Below, piece by piece: positions 33,760 to 42,793 of a stretch of 64,000 nucleotides of DNA. Numbering within the stretch: the stretch's first letter is position 1; each line of letters opens with the position of its first letter. Source of the DNA: an uncultured Flavobacteriaceae bacterium. GTDB lineage: Bacteria > Bacteroidota > Bacteroidia > Flavobacteriales > Flavobacteriaceae. Location of the stretch: contig CANMRV010000003.1 of NCBI GenBank assembly GCA_947500435.1, forward strand, positions 355,271 to 419,270, given 5' to 3'. The notes under the pieces were generated by a model that did not search any database, had not been told where the DNA came from, and was given only the letters and a program-made list of their open reading frames with translations. The position numbers and the translations under genes are program-made.

Positions 33760-34617
33760 ATGAACCTTCTAGATCTTAAAATATCAAGACCCGGCTTATG
33801 GTTTCCCACCATATGGATTTACTTGGTGCCCTTCGGGAATCAAGAAAATTTCTGGGAATCTTGGCTCTTTTGGCTAGGGCTCTTTTTTGTCACCTTCCCT
33901 CTAAATTATCTGGTTTACGGGCTAAACGACTACAACGACGAAAAGGCCGATGCAGTAAACGAGCGAAAAGGAAACTTCTTATTTGGGGCCAAAGCCCCAA
34001 GAAAACATTTAGATGGATTATTGAAGAAAATTACTTTAGTTATACTTCCATTTGTGGTGATTTTCACCTACCTCTCCGGATTCAAAATATTTTTGCTCCT
34101 GGTCTTTATGGTAGTCGCAAACATACTTTATAATTTCAAACCCTTTAGAATCAAAGAAAGACCCCCATTTGAAATTTTAATTCAAATCGGCTATGTGACC
34201 ACGGCATTCTTTGCAACGGAACTGAACAATCTAGAAATATTGTCATGGCAAACACTTACCTATCTTTCACTCTTTGCTTTTCAGGCACATATCGCCGGTG
34301 AAATCATGGATATTGAACCCGATTTGGAGTCTGGAAAACGAACCACAGCGACCCTCTTGAAACGAAGAAATTCAAAGCTGTTGATGTTAGTGCTTTTGCT
34401 ATTAGAATCTTTTTTAGTTTGGTTCTGGTTCAAAGACCTCGTTTTGGCCCTTTTCTTATTGGTGTTTTCGATTTGGTTGGTACTAGACGTATTTATCTTC
34501 TTCAAAGACAAGCCTTATACGCTGCCACAAATGAAATTGTTTGGCTACGCCATTAATCTATCTGCGATTCTATCTATGGTTTGGGTATTGTACAGCGGCA
34601 AACTACTCTTGGGCTAA
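33760..34617 (+). CDS. UbiA-family prenyltransferase
   Basis: The 285-aa membrane protein has about eight to nine helices. Both Asp-rich motifs of UbiA-type prenyltransferases are visible: NDYNDEKAD (56-64) in the first half and MDIEPDLESGKRT (about 182-194) in the second. The family transfers prenyl chains to aromatic or other acceptors in quinone, heme or lipid synthesis. The neighbourhood (ftsX divergent, leuS downstream) does not reveal the acceptor; it is distinct from menA-like genes by length and motif spacing, but I cannot exclude a carotenoid or quinone role. Confidence 0.85.
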   Translation: MNLLDLKISRPGLWFPTIWIYLVPFGNQENFWESWLFWLGLFFVTFPLNYLVYGLNDYNDEKADAVNERKGNFLFGAKAPRKHLDGLLKKITLVILPFVVIFTYLSGFKIFLLLVFMVVANILYNFKPFRIKERPPFEILIQIGYVTTAFFATELNNLEILSWQTLTYLSLFAFQAHIAGEIMDIEPDLESGKRTTATLLKRRNSKLLMLVLLLLESFLVWFWFKDLVLALFLLVFSIWLVLDVFIFFKDKPYTLPQMKLFGYAINLSAILSMVWVLYSGKLLLG

Positions 34618-34642
34618 GCTTTCGCCTTTAATAGAATAAACC

Positions 34643-34650
34643 TATTTTTG
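34643..34650 (+). promoter_or_regulatory. -7 promoter element of leuS
   Basis: TATTTTTG matches TAnnTTTG 26 bases upstream of the leuS start codon; no clear -33 element. Confidence 0.45.
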
Positions 34651-34676
34651 CCCTTTACTTTTAAGAAGCAAGAATC

Positions 34677-37600
34677 ATGCAGTACAATTTCAATGAAATT
34701 GAAGCCAAATGGCAAAAATATTGGGCCGATAACCAAACTTTCAAAGCAGCAAACAACTCGGAAAAGGAGAAGTTTTATGTGTTGGATATGTTCCCATATC
34801 CCTCAGGAGCTGGTTTACATGTTGGCCATCCATTAGGCTATATTGCAAGTGATATTTATGCGCGTTATAAAAGACATAAAGGATTTAATGTGTTGCATCC
34901 GCAGGGGTATGATTCTTTTGGATTGCCCGCAGAGCAATATGCGATTCAAACCGGACAACACCCCGCAATTACTACAGAAGAAAATATCAAAACGTATAGA
35001 AGGCAGTTAGACCAAATCGGATTTTCATTTGATTGGAGTAGGGAGGTACGAACTTCAAACCCAAAATATTACAAGTGGACACAGTGGGTTTTCATTCAAT
35101 TGTTCAATTCATGGTATAACAAAGACTCAGATAAAGCAGAAGATATAGAGACTTTGATTTCTAAGTTTTCTTCGGATGGAAATACGAATGTTAATGCTGT
35201 TTGTGACGAAGACATCACTGAATTTTCAGCCGCAGAATGGAATGGTTTTTCAAGCAAAGAACAACAGGATATCCTTTTAAAATATAGATTGACCTATTTG
35301 GCCGATACCGAGGTAAACTGGTGTCCGGCATTAGGAACCGTTTTGGCCAATGACGAAATTGTCAATGGAGTTTCCGAGCGAGGTGGTCATCCTGTAATCC
35401 GAAAAAAAATGACCCAATGGAGCATGCGTATCAGCGCGTATGCGCAGCGTTTATTGGATGGGTTAAATACGATTGATTGGCCACAGCCTTTGAAAGATTC
35501 ACAGACCAATTGGATTGGTAGGAGTCAAGGTGCTTCTGTTACCTTCTATACAGTCACTTCGAGCGGAGTCGAAAACAAACATGCTATCGAGGTCTTTACA
35601 ACAAGACCCGACACCATCTTTGGAGCAAGTTTTATGACTTTGGCTCCCGAACATGAACTAGTTGCGAAAATCACAACTCCAGAACAAAAAGCTGAGGTAG
35701 AAGCATACATTGAAGCAACAGCAAAGCGTTCAGAACGAGACCGAATGGCGGATGTGAAAACTATTTCCGGAGCGTTTACAGGAGCCTATGCCGAACATCC
35801 ATTCTCTAAAAAACCCATTCCCATTTGGATTGGTGATTATGTGCTGGCGGGTTATGGAACAGGTGCGGTAATGTCTGTTCCCTGTGGTGACCAACGTGAT
35901 TGGGATTTTGCAAAACACTTTGATATTCCGATTCCGAATATTTTTGAAGGCGTTGATATTTCGGAAGAAGCGTTTGCTGATAAAGAAAAAACCGTCATTG
36001 CCAATTCAGATTTCCTAAACGGATTACCCTATAAAAAGGCAGTAAAAACAGCCATTTACGAATTGGAAAAATTAGGTCAGGGCGAAGGCAAGATCAACTA
36101 CCGTTTGCGGGACGCTGTTTTTAGTAGACAACGCTATTGGGGAGAACCTTTCCCAGTATATTATGTGGATGGAATGCCGCAGATGATTGCTGCAGAACAT
36201 TTACCAATAGTGCTCCCCGAGGTAGAAAAGTATTTGCCCACGGAAACTGGAGAGCCGCCTTTAGGCAATGCAACCGTTTGGGCTTGGGATACAAAAACAA
36301 ATCAGGTGGTTGCCAATAATTTAATAGACCATAAGACCGTGTTTCCTCTGGAATTGAACACCATGCCTGGCTGGGCAGGAAGCTCCCAATACTTCAATCG
36401 TTATATGGATCCGAATAATGAAGAGGCCATCTTTTCAAAAGAAGCGATTAACTATTGGCAAGATGTGGACTTGTATATCGGCGGAAGCGAACATGCTACA
36501 GGGCATTTATTGTATGCCCGTTTTTGGCAGAAGTTTATGTTTGACAGGGGTTATGTACCTAAGGACGAATTTGCGAAAAAACTTATTAATCAGGGCATGA
36601 TTACTGGGACTAGTGCTTTCGCTTATGGATTTGGCCCTGGTTTGGAATTTGAAAAACCAGAAGATTGGCCTAATTCTGTAAAGAAGGGCATTAAACCAAC
36701 TAAGAAGTATGTTATTCCCAAAAAATCATATGAACTAGGATTACAGGGAAAACTAGATGAAACTACTCAAAGAATAGTTGATAATAGATTAAATGAGTAT
36801 TCTAAAGCGGGCTTTAAAGTAAAATATGTCGGTGACGCTGAAGAATTTAGTGGAACATTTACACCTTTTAGGGTAAATATCGACCACCTTAAAGGGACTA
36901 GTGATTTTTTGGACATTGACAAATTAAGAAAAGACCCTGCTTTTTCTTTTGTGAAAGAAGCAGAGTTTATTCTAGATCCTGAAGGAGAATACACGACGCA
37001 TCGCGAAGTCGAAAAAATGTCCAAGTCAAAGCTCAATGTGGTTAATCCTGATAATATTGTAAAAGAATATGGCGCAGACAGCCTTCGCTTGTATGAAATG
37101 TTCTTGGGACCTTTAGAGCAATCTAAACCTTGGAATACGGCTGGTATTACCGGCGTACATTCCTTTTTAAAGAAACTTTGGAAATTGTATTTTAACGAAA
37201 ATAGTTCCAAGATAACCGATGCCGAAGCATCCGCAGAAAATTTAAAGACGCTACATAAAACCATCAAAAAGGTAGAAGAAGATATTGAGAATTTCAGTTT
37301 CAATACTTCGGTGTCTACTTTTATGATTTGTGTAAATGAGCTGACTTCTCAAAAATGCACCAGCAAAGCAATACTTGAACCCTTAGCAATTTTGGTTTCT
37401 CCGTATGCACCGCATATCGCGGAAGAACTTTGGGAGAAACTTGGGCATAGTGAATCTATTTCTACCGCATCTTTCCCAACTTTCGAACCCAAGTATTTGG
37501 TAGAGAGTAGTAAGGAATATCCCATATCCTTTAATGGAAAAATGAAGTTTACGATGGAACTTTCCTTAGACTTATCCAAAGAAGATATTGAGGCAGCAGT

Positions 37601-37694
37601 AATGGCGCATGAGAAAACGCAACAGCAATTGCAAGGGCGAACACCCAAGAAGGTTATTGTAGTGCCTGGTAAGATTGTGAATATCGTAGGATAG
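34677..37694 (+). CDS. leuS: Leucyl-tRNA synthetase, with an enlarged insertion before KMSKS
   Basis: The 1005-aa class I synthetase charges tRNA-Leu. Signatures are HVGH (48-51) for HIGH, the CP1 editing domain (about 250-440, with TTRPDTIFGASF and GYGTGAVMSVPCGDQRDWDFA), the catalytic segment WAGSSQYFNRYMDP, and EKMSKSK with KMSKS at 780-784. Between the QGMITGTSAF segment (about 645) and KMSKS lie about 135 residues, roughly 60 more than I recall for relatives; the surplus (about 655-715) is Lys-rich. The C-terminal anticodon and tRNA-binding domains look complete. Terminator follows. Confidence 0.97.
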   Translation: MQYNFNEIEAKWQKYWADNQTFKAANNSEKEKFYVLDMFPYPSGAGLHVGHPLGYIASDIYARYKRHKGFNVLHPQGYDSFGLPAEQYAIQTGQHPAITTEENIKTYRRQLDQIGFSFDWSREVRTSNPKYYKWTQWVFIQLFNSWYNKDSDKAEDIETLISKFSSDGNTNVNAVCDEDITEFSAAEWNGFSSKEQQDILLKYRLTYLADTEVNWCPALGTVLANDEIVNGVSERGGHPVIRKKMTQWSMRISAYAQRLLDGLNTIDWPQPLKDSQTNWIGRSQGASVTFYTVTSSGVENKHAIEVFTTRPDTIFGASFMTLAPEHELVAKITTPEQKAEVEAYIEATAKRSERDRMADVKTISGAFTGAYAEHPFSKKPIPIWIGDYVLAGYGTGAVMSVPCGDQRDWDFAKHFDIPIPNIFEGVDISEEAFADKEKTVIANSDFLNGLPYKKAVKTAIYELEKLGQGEGKINYRLRDAVFSRQRYWGEPFPVYYVDGMPQMIAAEHLPIVLPEVEKYLPTETGEPPLGNATVWAWDTKTNQVVANNLIDHKTVFPLELNTMPGWAGSSQYFNRYMDPNNEEAIFSKEAINYWQDVDLYIGGSEHATGHLLYARFWQKFMFDRGYVPKDEFAKKLINQGMITGTSAFAYGFGPGLEFEKPEDWPNSVKKGIKPTKKYVIPKKSYELGLQGKLDETTQRIVDNRLNEYSKAGFKVKYVGDAEEFSGTFTPFRVNIDHLKGTSDFLDIDKLRKDPAFSFVKEAEFILDPEGEYTTHREVEKMSKSKLNVVNPDNIVKEYGADSLRLYEMFLGPLEQSKPWNTAGITGVHSFLKKLWKLYFNENSSKITDAEASAENLKTLHKTIKKVEEDIENFSFNTSVSTFMICVNELTSQKCTSKAILEPLAILVSPYAPHIAEELWEKLGHSESISTASFPTFEPKYLVESSKEYPISFNGKMKFTMELSLDLSKEDIEAAVMAHEKTQQQLQGRTPKKVIVVPGKIVNIVG

Positions 37695-37724
37695 GGAATA
37701 TATAGCACAAAAAATTGAAATGAT

Positions 37725-37757
37725 AAAACCCCTAACCATTTGGTTAGGGGTTTTTTG
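37725..37757 (+). terminator. Rho-independent terminator of leuS
   Basis: The 13-bp arms AAAACCCCTAACC and GGTTAGGGGTTTT surround a 4-base loop and are followed by TTGC. Confidence 0.92.
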
Positions 37758-37827
37758 CTAAACATTTTATTAACACCACAAAAATAAGGGGTATCAATAT
37801 ATAAATATACTATATTAAAAAATTTAA

Positions 37828-37844
37828 CCCCTAAAAAATAGGGG
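37828..37844. repeat. Small hairpin in the ald upstream region
   Basis: CCCCTA-N5-TAGGGG is a 6-bp stem. The word TAACCCCT occurs at 37825-37832 and again at 37878-37885, 53 bases apart, flanking the operator-like palindrome. Confidence 0.35.
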
Positions 37845-37857
37845 GTAGATGTGGCAA

Positions 37858-37878
37858 AATCATATTTTAAATATGATT
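37858..37878. promoter_or_regulatory. Perfect 21-bp operator-like palindrome upstream of ald
   Basis: AATCATATTT-T-AAATATGATT is a perfect palindrome with one central base, 80 bases upstream of the alanine dehydrogenase start. It is AT-rich and long enough for a dimeric regulator. An Lrp/AsnC-family gene lies about 2.5 kb downstream and is the nearest candidate. Confidence 0.5.
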
Positions 37879-37958
37879 AACCCCTCTTTTTGTCGAATTA
37901 ATTTTTATTAGAGCTGGATTTATCAGATTTTTGTAAAAAATTCTAAAATCACGTTACA

Positions 37959-39059
37959 ATGAAAATAGGTGTCCCAAAGGAAATTAAGAATAATGAGAGT
38001 CGTGTAGGTATGACTCCTGCAGGTGTTTTCGAATTAGTAAAAAATAATCATACGGTCTATGTACAAACTGGAGCTGGTGAAGGCAGTGGGTTTTTAGACG
38101 GTGACTACAAAAGTGCAGGAGCCATAATTTTGGATACTATTGGTCTTGTTTATGCAATGAGTGAGATGATTGTAAAGGTGAAGGAACCAATTGCCGAGGA
38201 GTATGAGCTGGTCCAGAAAGACCAGATTGTTTTCACCTATTTCCATTTCGCTTCAAGTGAACCCTTGACAAAGGCTATGATAAAGAGCGAATCGATTTGC
38301 ATCGCTTACGAAACTGTTGAAGATGAGGAAGGAACGCTTCCTTTGTTAACACCAATGTCTGAAGTTGCTGGACGAATGTCCATTCAACAAGGAGCTCGAT
38401 ATCTAGAGAAACCGGTTAAGGGGCGTGGTGTTTTGTTAGGGGGAGTACCTGGAGTACAACCCGGAAGAGTCTTGGTGCTAGGCGCTGGAGTTGTGGGCAT
38501 TCAGGCCGCGAAAATGGCTGCAGGTCTTGGCGCGCATGTTACAATTATGGATGTCAATATGAAAAGACTGCGTTATGTCAATGATGTTATGCCATCTCAT
38601 GTGATAACGGAATTTTCAAATGAGTTCAATATCCGTAAACATATCAAAACCCACGACTTAATTATTGGCGGTGTTTTATTGAAAGGTGCAAAAGCGCCTA
38701 AACTGATAACTAGGGATATGCTTAAAGATATGCGCCCGGGAACAGTAATTGTGGATGTAGCAGTTGATCAAGGCGGCTGTGTTGAGACAACAAGACCAAC
38801 TACCCACGAAGACCCTGTTTATATTATCGATGACGTGGTACATTATTCCGTCGCCAATATGCCGGGAGCGGTTCCATATACCTCGACCGTAGCCCTGACC
38901 AATGTAACCTTGCCCTATGTACTGAAACTGGCGAATTTAGGATGGGAAAAAGCAACGGATAACGATGAGTCTCTTCGAAAGGGATTGAATATTATAAGAG
39001 GTGAAGTTGCGTATAAAGAAATTATTGAGGCATTTGTTTGGGAAGCTGAAGTAGCATAA
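37959..39059 (+). CDS. ald: Alanine dehydrogenase
   Basis: The 366-aa enzyme oxidises L-alanine to pyruvate and ammonia with NAD. It matches the Ald family: MKIGVPKEIKNNESRVGMTP with substrate Arg15, Lys75 (VKVKEP), catalytic His96 (FTYFHFASS), the NAD motif VLGAGVVGIQAA (about 173-184), and the late Asp of VAVDQGGCVETTRPTTHEDP. Length and start fit. It stands alone between two terminators and is preceded by a long AT-rich region with a perfect palindrome, consistent with regulated expression. Confidence 0.97.
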   Translation: MKIGVPKEIKNNESRVGMTPAGVFELVKNNHTVYVQTGAGEGSGFLDGDYKSAGAIILDTIGLVYAMSEMIVKVKEPIAEEYELVQKDQIVFTYFHFASSEPLTKAMIKSESICIAYETVEDEEGTLPLLTPMSEVAGRMSIQQGARYLEKPVKGRGVLLGGVPGVQPGRVLVLGAGVVGIQAAKMAAGLGAHVTIMDVNMKRLRYVNDVMPSHVITEFSNEFNIRKHIKTHDLIIGGVLLKGAKAPKLITRDMLKDMRPGTVIVDVAVDQGGCVETTRPTTHEDPVYIIDDVVHYSVANMPGAVPYTSTVALTNVTLPYVLKLANLGWEKATDNDESLRKGLNIIRGEVAYKEIIEAFVWEAEVA

Positions 39060-39084
39060 GAATAGACATTTTGTCAGAAATAAG

Positions 39085-39112
39085 ACCTCGCTGTAAATTG
39101 GCGGGGTTTTTG
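39085..39112 (+). terminator. Rho-independent terminator of ald
   Basis: ACCTCGC and GCGGGGT (one G-T pair) enclose a 9-base loop and are followed by TTTTGC. Confidence 0.75.
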
Positions 39113-39153
39113 CTTTTTATGTTGTAATTTTAATAAACACTAAAAAACAAATT

Positions 39154-39852
39154 ATGTTTGGTATTGATATAGGCTACATGGTAATAGCTGGGGTTTTCGG
39201 ACTTTTCAGCATGCTAGTAAGTGGTCGATTAAAAAGTAAGTTTAAACAGTACTCCAAAGTGCAATTGCGCAACGGAATGAGTGGTGCTGAGATTGCGGAA
39301 AAAATGTTGGCCGATCATGGCATTCGCGATGTGAAAGTGATTTCCACTCCAGGAATGCTGACAGATCACTACAATCCCGCAAATAAAACCGTGAACTTGA
39401 GTGAAGGCGTTTATGCGCAAAGAAACGCATCCGCAGCGGCTGTAGCTGCTCATGAAGTAGGCCATGCCGTACAACATGCCACAGCTTATGAATGGTTAGG
39501 GATGCGTTCGAAGTTGGTTCCCATTTTGAATGTGACTTCTAAGTTCTCCATGTGGGTGATTTTTGGTGGCCTGATGTTGATGCAAACCACAGCTATTGGT
39601 GGGACTATTGCTTGGGTCGGTGTTGGTCTCTATGGAATCGGAACCTTATTTAGTTTTGTAACATTACCTGTCGAATATGATGCAAGTAATCGGGCATTAG
39701 CTTGGTTGAAGAACAAGAACATGGTTAGCCAAGAAGAATATGCAGGAGCAGAAGATGCTTTGAAGTGGGCGGCAAGAACCTATTTAGTAGCCGCCATCGG
39801 AGCCTTGGCAACATTGATATATTTTGCAATGCGGGTTGCAAGCAGGGATTAA
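39154..39852 (+). CDS. Zinc metallopeptidase, YugP-like membrane protease
   Basis: The 232-aa membrane protein has TM helices at about 6-23, 118-138, 140-163 and 205-226, and the zinc motif HEVGH (100-104) with VQHATAYEWL after it. It belongs to the DUF232/YugP-type neutral zinc metallopeptidases. The N-terminal segment LRNGMSGAEIAEKML and SLEGVY-like NLSEGVYAQRNASA are family features. Substrates are unknown; a role in membrane protein turnover is a guess. It is flanked by terminators and so monocistronic. Confidence 0.92.
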   Translation: MFGIDIGYMVIAGVFGLFSMLVSGRLKSKFKQYSKVQLRNGMSGAEIAEKMLADHGIRDVKVISTPGMLTDHYNPANKTVNLSEGVYAQRNASAAAVAAHEVGHAVQHATAYEWLGMRSKLVPILNVTSKFSMWVIFGGLMLMQTTAIGGTIAWVGVGLYGIGTLFSFVTLPVEYDASNRALAWLKNKNMVSQEEYAGAEDALKWAARTYLVAAIGALATLIYFAMRVASRD

Positions 39853-39873
39853 TCTGAATTGAAATTGAAATAA

Positions 39874-39909
39874 AAACCTGTTCAGATAAACACTGAGCAG
39901 GTTTTTTTA
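39874..39909 (+). terminator. Rho-independent terminator of the metallopeptidase gene
   Basis: AAACCTGTTCAG and CTGAGCAGGTTT form a stem with one mismatch and are followed by a T run. The GNAT gene starts 14 bases after it. Confidence 0.85.
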
Positions 39910-39922
39910 TGAAAAATATTTT

Positions 39923-40351
39923 ATGAAAGCGAATGTTGAAATACGACTAGCAACAATTGACGATTTGCTGGCCATGGAAAAAGTGGGTGATGCATTGTTT
40001 GATAATCCCATAAAAAGGAATCGAGCGGTTGAGTTTTTCAATGATTCTAGACATCATTTGTTCTTGGCATTTGATGGTCAGAAAGTCGTTGGAATGGCTT
40101 CGGCCTTTCACTACGTGCATCCTGATAAGGACCCAGAACTTTTTATGAACGAAGTTGGAGTTTTAGATTCGTGGCAAAATCAAGGTATTGGACGCGAGTT
40201 GGTTAAAGAGCTATGGAAATATGCCCAAGAATTGGGTTGCAAAGATGCCTGGATAGGAACGGAAAAGTCAAATATAGCAGCTCAAAAGTGTTATGAGGCT
40301 TCAGGTGGTAAGCCTGACGATGAGACATTCATACTGTATGAATTTGATTAA
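39923..40351 (+). CDS. GNAT-family N-acetyltransferase
   Basis: The 142-aa protein has the acetyl-CoA-binding motif WQNQGIGRELVKELWKYAQE (about 87-106) with the Q-x2-G-x-G/A core, strand NEVGVLDSW before it and EKSNIAAQKCYEASGGK after it. The substrate cannot be predicted. The genes of this fold acetylate aminoglycosides, polyamines, or protein N-termini. The preceding terminator implies its own promoter or readthrough. It converges on the Lrp/AsnC gene. Confidence 0.9.
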   Translation: MKANVEIRLATIDDLLAMEKVGDALFDNPIKRNRAVEFFNDSRHHLFLAFDGQKVVGMASAFHYVHPDKDPELFMNEVGVLDSWQNQGIGRELVKELWKYAQELGCKDAWIGTEKSNIAAQKCYEASGGKPDDETFILYEFD

Positions 40352-40356
40352 GAAAA

Positions 40357-40827
40357 TTATATAGTTATCTGTCTATCGATTTGTTGTGCCAGGGAAATAA
40401 AAGTTTCTGTTCTTGAGACACCTTCAATCTGCTGAATTTCTTTATTCAAGACATGCATTAAGTGCTCATTGTCCTTACAGAGTACTTTTATTAAAATCGA
40501 CCAATTGCCAGTCGTATAATGGCATTCCAAAACTTCGGGAATTTCCGCTAATTGTTTCACTGCAACTGGATTGCTCATTGCTTTGTCTAGATAAATTCCG
40601 ATATAGGCCATGGTAGTATAGCCCATTACTTTGGGGTTGATGACAAACTTTGAGCCGGCTAGAAGTCCTGATGCCTCTAATTTTCGCAAACGCTGGTGAA
40701 TGGCTGCTCCTGAGATGCCAATATTTCTGGCAATTTCAAGCACGGGTTTCCGTGCATCAGACATTAAGAACCTTAGAATCTTTTTGTCTATTCCGTCAAT
40801 CTTTACACTTTTGGAATTGGATTTCAT
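40357..40827 (-). CDS. Lrp/AsnC-family transcriptional regulator
   Basis: The 156-aa protein has an N-terminal helix-turn-helix (about 10-60; DGIDKKILRFLMSDARKPVL, EIARNIGISGAAIHQRLRKL) and a C-terminal RAM ligand-binding domain (about 70-150; MAYIGIYLDKA, ECHYTTGNWSILIKVLCKDN). It likely senses an amino acid. It lies 54 bases downstream of the saccharopine-dehydrogenase-like gene on the same strand and about 1.3 kb from ald, pointing to amino-acid catabolism as its regulon. The perfect palindrome upstream of ald is a candidate site. Confidence 0.93.
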   Translation of the reverse strand: MKSNSKSVKIDGIDKKILRFLMSDARKPVLEIARNIGISGAAIHQRLRKLEASGLLAGSKFVINPKVMGYTTMAYIGIYLDKAMSNPVAVKQLAEIPEVLECHYTTGNWSILIKVLCKDNEHLMHVLNKEIQQIEGVSRTETFISLAQQIDRQITI

Positions 40828-40881
40828 CTATACAGTTTCAGATTTGTAGTAAAAGTATAGAATTTAAACGGAATCAGAAGT

Positions 40882-42255
40882 TTACTTATCATAAACAGAT
40901 TCCGGGTCATACCCTAGGTAAGGAACATCATATTCCTTAAATACGACTCCATAATCTTTTAATTCTTCTAGAATAGGATCATAAACCTCCTTCCGAATCG
41001 GGATTTGAACTCCGGGCGTGCTAATCTTTTTATTCAGAATGGCAAGTGTGGCAATGGCAACAGGGAGGCCGACTGTTTTGGCCATGGCAGTATGCGTTCT
41101 ATTTTCACCAATGACCACAGTATTTGCATCAATTTGGAATTGTTTGCCATCTTGTTCATAGCCGAATTTGTGATACATCACAATCATGTCTTTATCTTTT
41201 TCACTAAGAGACCAACTATCCTCAAGAATGAATTGCAGTATTTGAGCAGGAGTCCCATTTTTAAGGGGGATAATTTTGGAATTATCGAACAAGTTCAACT
41301 CCAAAAGCTTTTCCCACATGATATCATCTTGCTCAATCTTGAGATAATGTCGCAGTTTTAATTCTACGGAATCAGTAGGAGAATAGGGTAAAAATGAATT
41401 TATAAACTCCCTATAGGTCATTCCTTCTGAATTTTCTATCACATAGCTATCATCGGTTGCGCCTAATTGCACAAACATATTCCAGGCTTTTGAAAAACCA
41501 ACACGACGCATTGTGCCACGATATAAAGTTAGGACATCATGCAATCCGTAGGCTCCTTTGTAATTTAGTGAATCACGATTGGCATAACCTTCAAATCGTC
41601 CGTAACCTTCAATTTCAAAAAATTCCGTTCGACGGAATAATTTATGATACGGAATGTATTTATAAGTGCCCTGCTGAAGAAATTTCGCGGCTCCACCTTG
41701 GCCTGCTAGTACAACGTTTCTCGGGTTCCAGGTGAATTTGTAATTCCACAAGTTGTTATCGCTTTCGGGTGCCACCAATCCGCCAGTAAATGATTCAAAT
41801 AGAATCATTTTTCCACCCTTATCGCGAATACGGTCAATCACTTGCATGGCACTCATATGATCTATGCCTGGGTCTAGACCTATTTCGTTCATAAACACCA
41901 AACCTTTTTCTTTGGCTTGTTTATCCAAAGTTCTGATTTCTTCGCTTACATAGGAAGCCGTAACCAGATGCTTTTCAAAAGTGATACAATCTTCGGCCAC
42001 TTTCATGTGCATTCTTGCCGGAAGCATAGATACCACAATATCGCTTTCTTCAACCACTTTTTTACGCGCCTCATCTTGAAAAATATCGAGTTGAATAACG
42101 GTACAAGCTTTGTGGTTTTTGATTTCAGAAGCAATCGCATCAGGATTAATATCACCAATTGTCAGGTGTAGGTTTTCATGCTCAGCCTTTTCCAAAAAAT
42201 AATCGATTAGATATGATGTGGATTTTCCGGCCCCAACCACTAGTATTTTACGCAT
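40882..42255 (-). CDS. Saccharopine dehydrogenase-family protein
   Basis: The 457-aa protein starts with the Rossmann motif KILVVGAGKSTSYLIDYFLE and has the two-domain layout of saccharopine dehydrogenase (C-terminal half type): ASYVSEEIRTLDKQAKEKGL, NEIGLDPGIDHMSAMQVID, and ESFTGGLVAPESDNNLWNYK near residue 155. It probably acts on a lysine-pathway intermediate, either saccharopine or a related amino acid, with NAD(P). An Lrp/AsnC regulator gene follows on the same strand and may control or be co-transcribed with it. Confidence 0.92.
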   Translation of the reverse strand: MRKILVVGAGKSTSYLIDYFLEKAEHENLHLTIGDINPDAIASEIKNHKACTVIQLDIFQDEARKKVVEESDIVVSMLPARMHMKVAEDCITFEKHLVTASYVSEEIRTLDKQAKEKGLVFMNEIGLDPGIDHMSAMQVIDRIRDKGGKMILFESFTGGLVAPESDNNLWNYKFTWNPRNVVLAGQGGAAKFLQQGTYKYIPYHKLFRRTEFFEIEGYGRFEGYANRDSLNYKGAYGLHDVLTLYRGTMRRVGFSKAWNMFVQLGATDDSYVIENSEGMTYREFINSFLPYSPTDSVELKLRHYLKIEQDDIMWEKLLELNLFDNSKIIPLKNGTPAQILQFILEDSWSLSEKDKDMIVMYHKFGYEQDGKQFQIDANTVVIGENRTHTAMAKTVGLPVAIATLAILNKKISTPGVQIPIRKEVYDPILEELKDYGVVFKEYDVPYLGYDPESVYDK

Positions 42256-42338
42256 TCGCTTTCTGTTTGGTTACTTTTGTAAACGAAACACTAAGGTATC
42301 AAATTGTTACATTTATAAAAAAATATGCTCTTTAAGTT

Positions 42339-42725
42339 ATGAACAGAACAATATTTTTAACGGGAATTGCCTTCGGAGCCCTTGCAGTAGTACTTGGAGC
42401 CTTTGGTGCCCACGGATTAGAGAAGTTGGTGGATTCGAATGCCATACAAACTTTTGAGACGGGCGTTCGATATCAAATGTATCATGCTATTTTTCTCTTG
42501 GTTTTAGGCAGTACGACTCGAGTGCCTGAGCAGCATAAAAAACTTGTTTATTATTTTATTGTAGCCGGAATTTTTCTGTTTTCGTTTTCAATCTACTTTC
42601 TGGCAACAAATAGTTTGACTTCTTTTGACTTTAAGACGATCGGGTTCGTTACGCCAATAGGTGGATTACTACTTATCTCTGGATGGCTACTTCTGGGTTA
42701 TCGAGCACACAGGCATTTTAGCTAA
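42339..42725 (+). CDS. DUF423 family membrane protein (YgdD-like)
   Basis: The 128-aa protein has four TM helices (about 5-23, 44-62, 70-88, 96-120) and the typical start TGIAFGALAVVLGAFGAHGL, followed by TFETGVRYQMYHAIFLLVLG. These are hallmarks of DUF423. The function is not known. It lies divergently from the saccharopine-dehydrogenase-like gene and 68 bases upstream of pckA on the same strand. Confidence 0.92.
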   Translation: MNRTIFLTGIAFGALAVVLGAFGAHGLEKLVDSNAIQTFETGVRYQMYHAIFLLVLGSTTRVPEQHKKLVYYFIVAGIFLFSFSIYFLATNSLTSFDFKTIGFVTPIGGLLLISGWLLLGYRAHRHFS

Positions 42726-42764
42726 TATATTCTCATTTTACACCCATAAAGAATAAATTTTCAA

Positions 42765-42772
42765 TAATTTTG
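42765..42772 (+). promoter_or_regulatory. -7 promoter element of pckA
   Basis: TAATTTTG matches TAnnTTTG, 21 bases upstream of the pckA start. No clear -33 TTG. Confidence 0.45.
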
Positions 42773-42793
42773 CCCCATCAAATTAGACATTAA

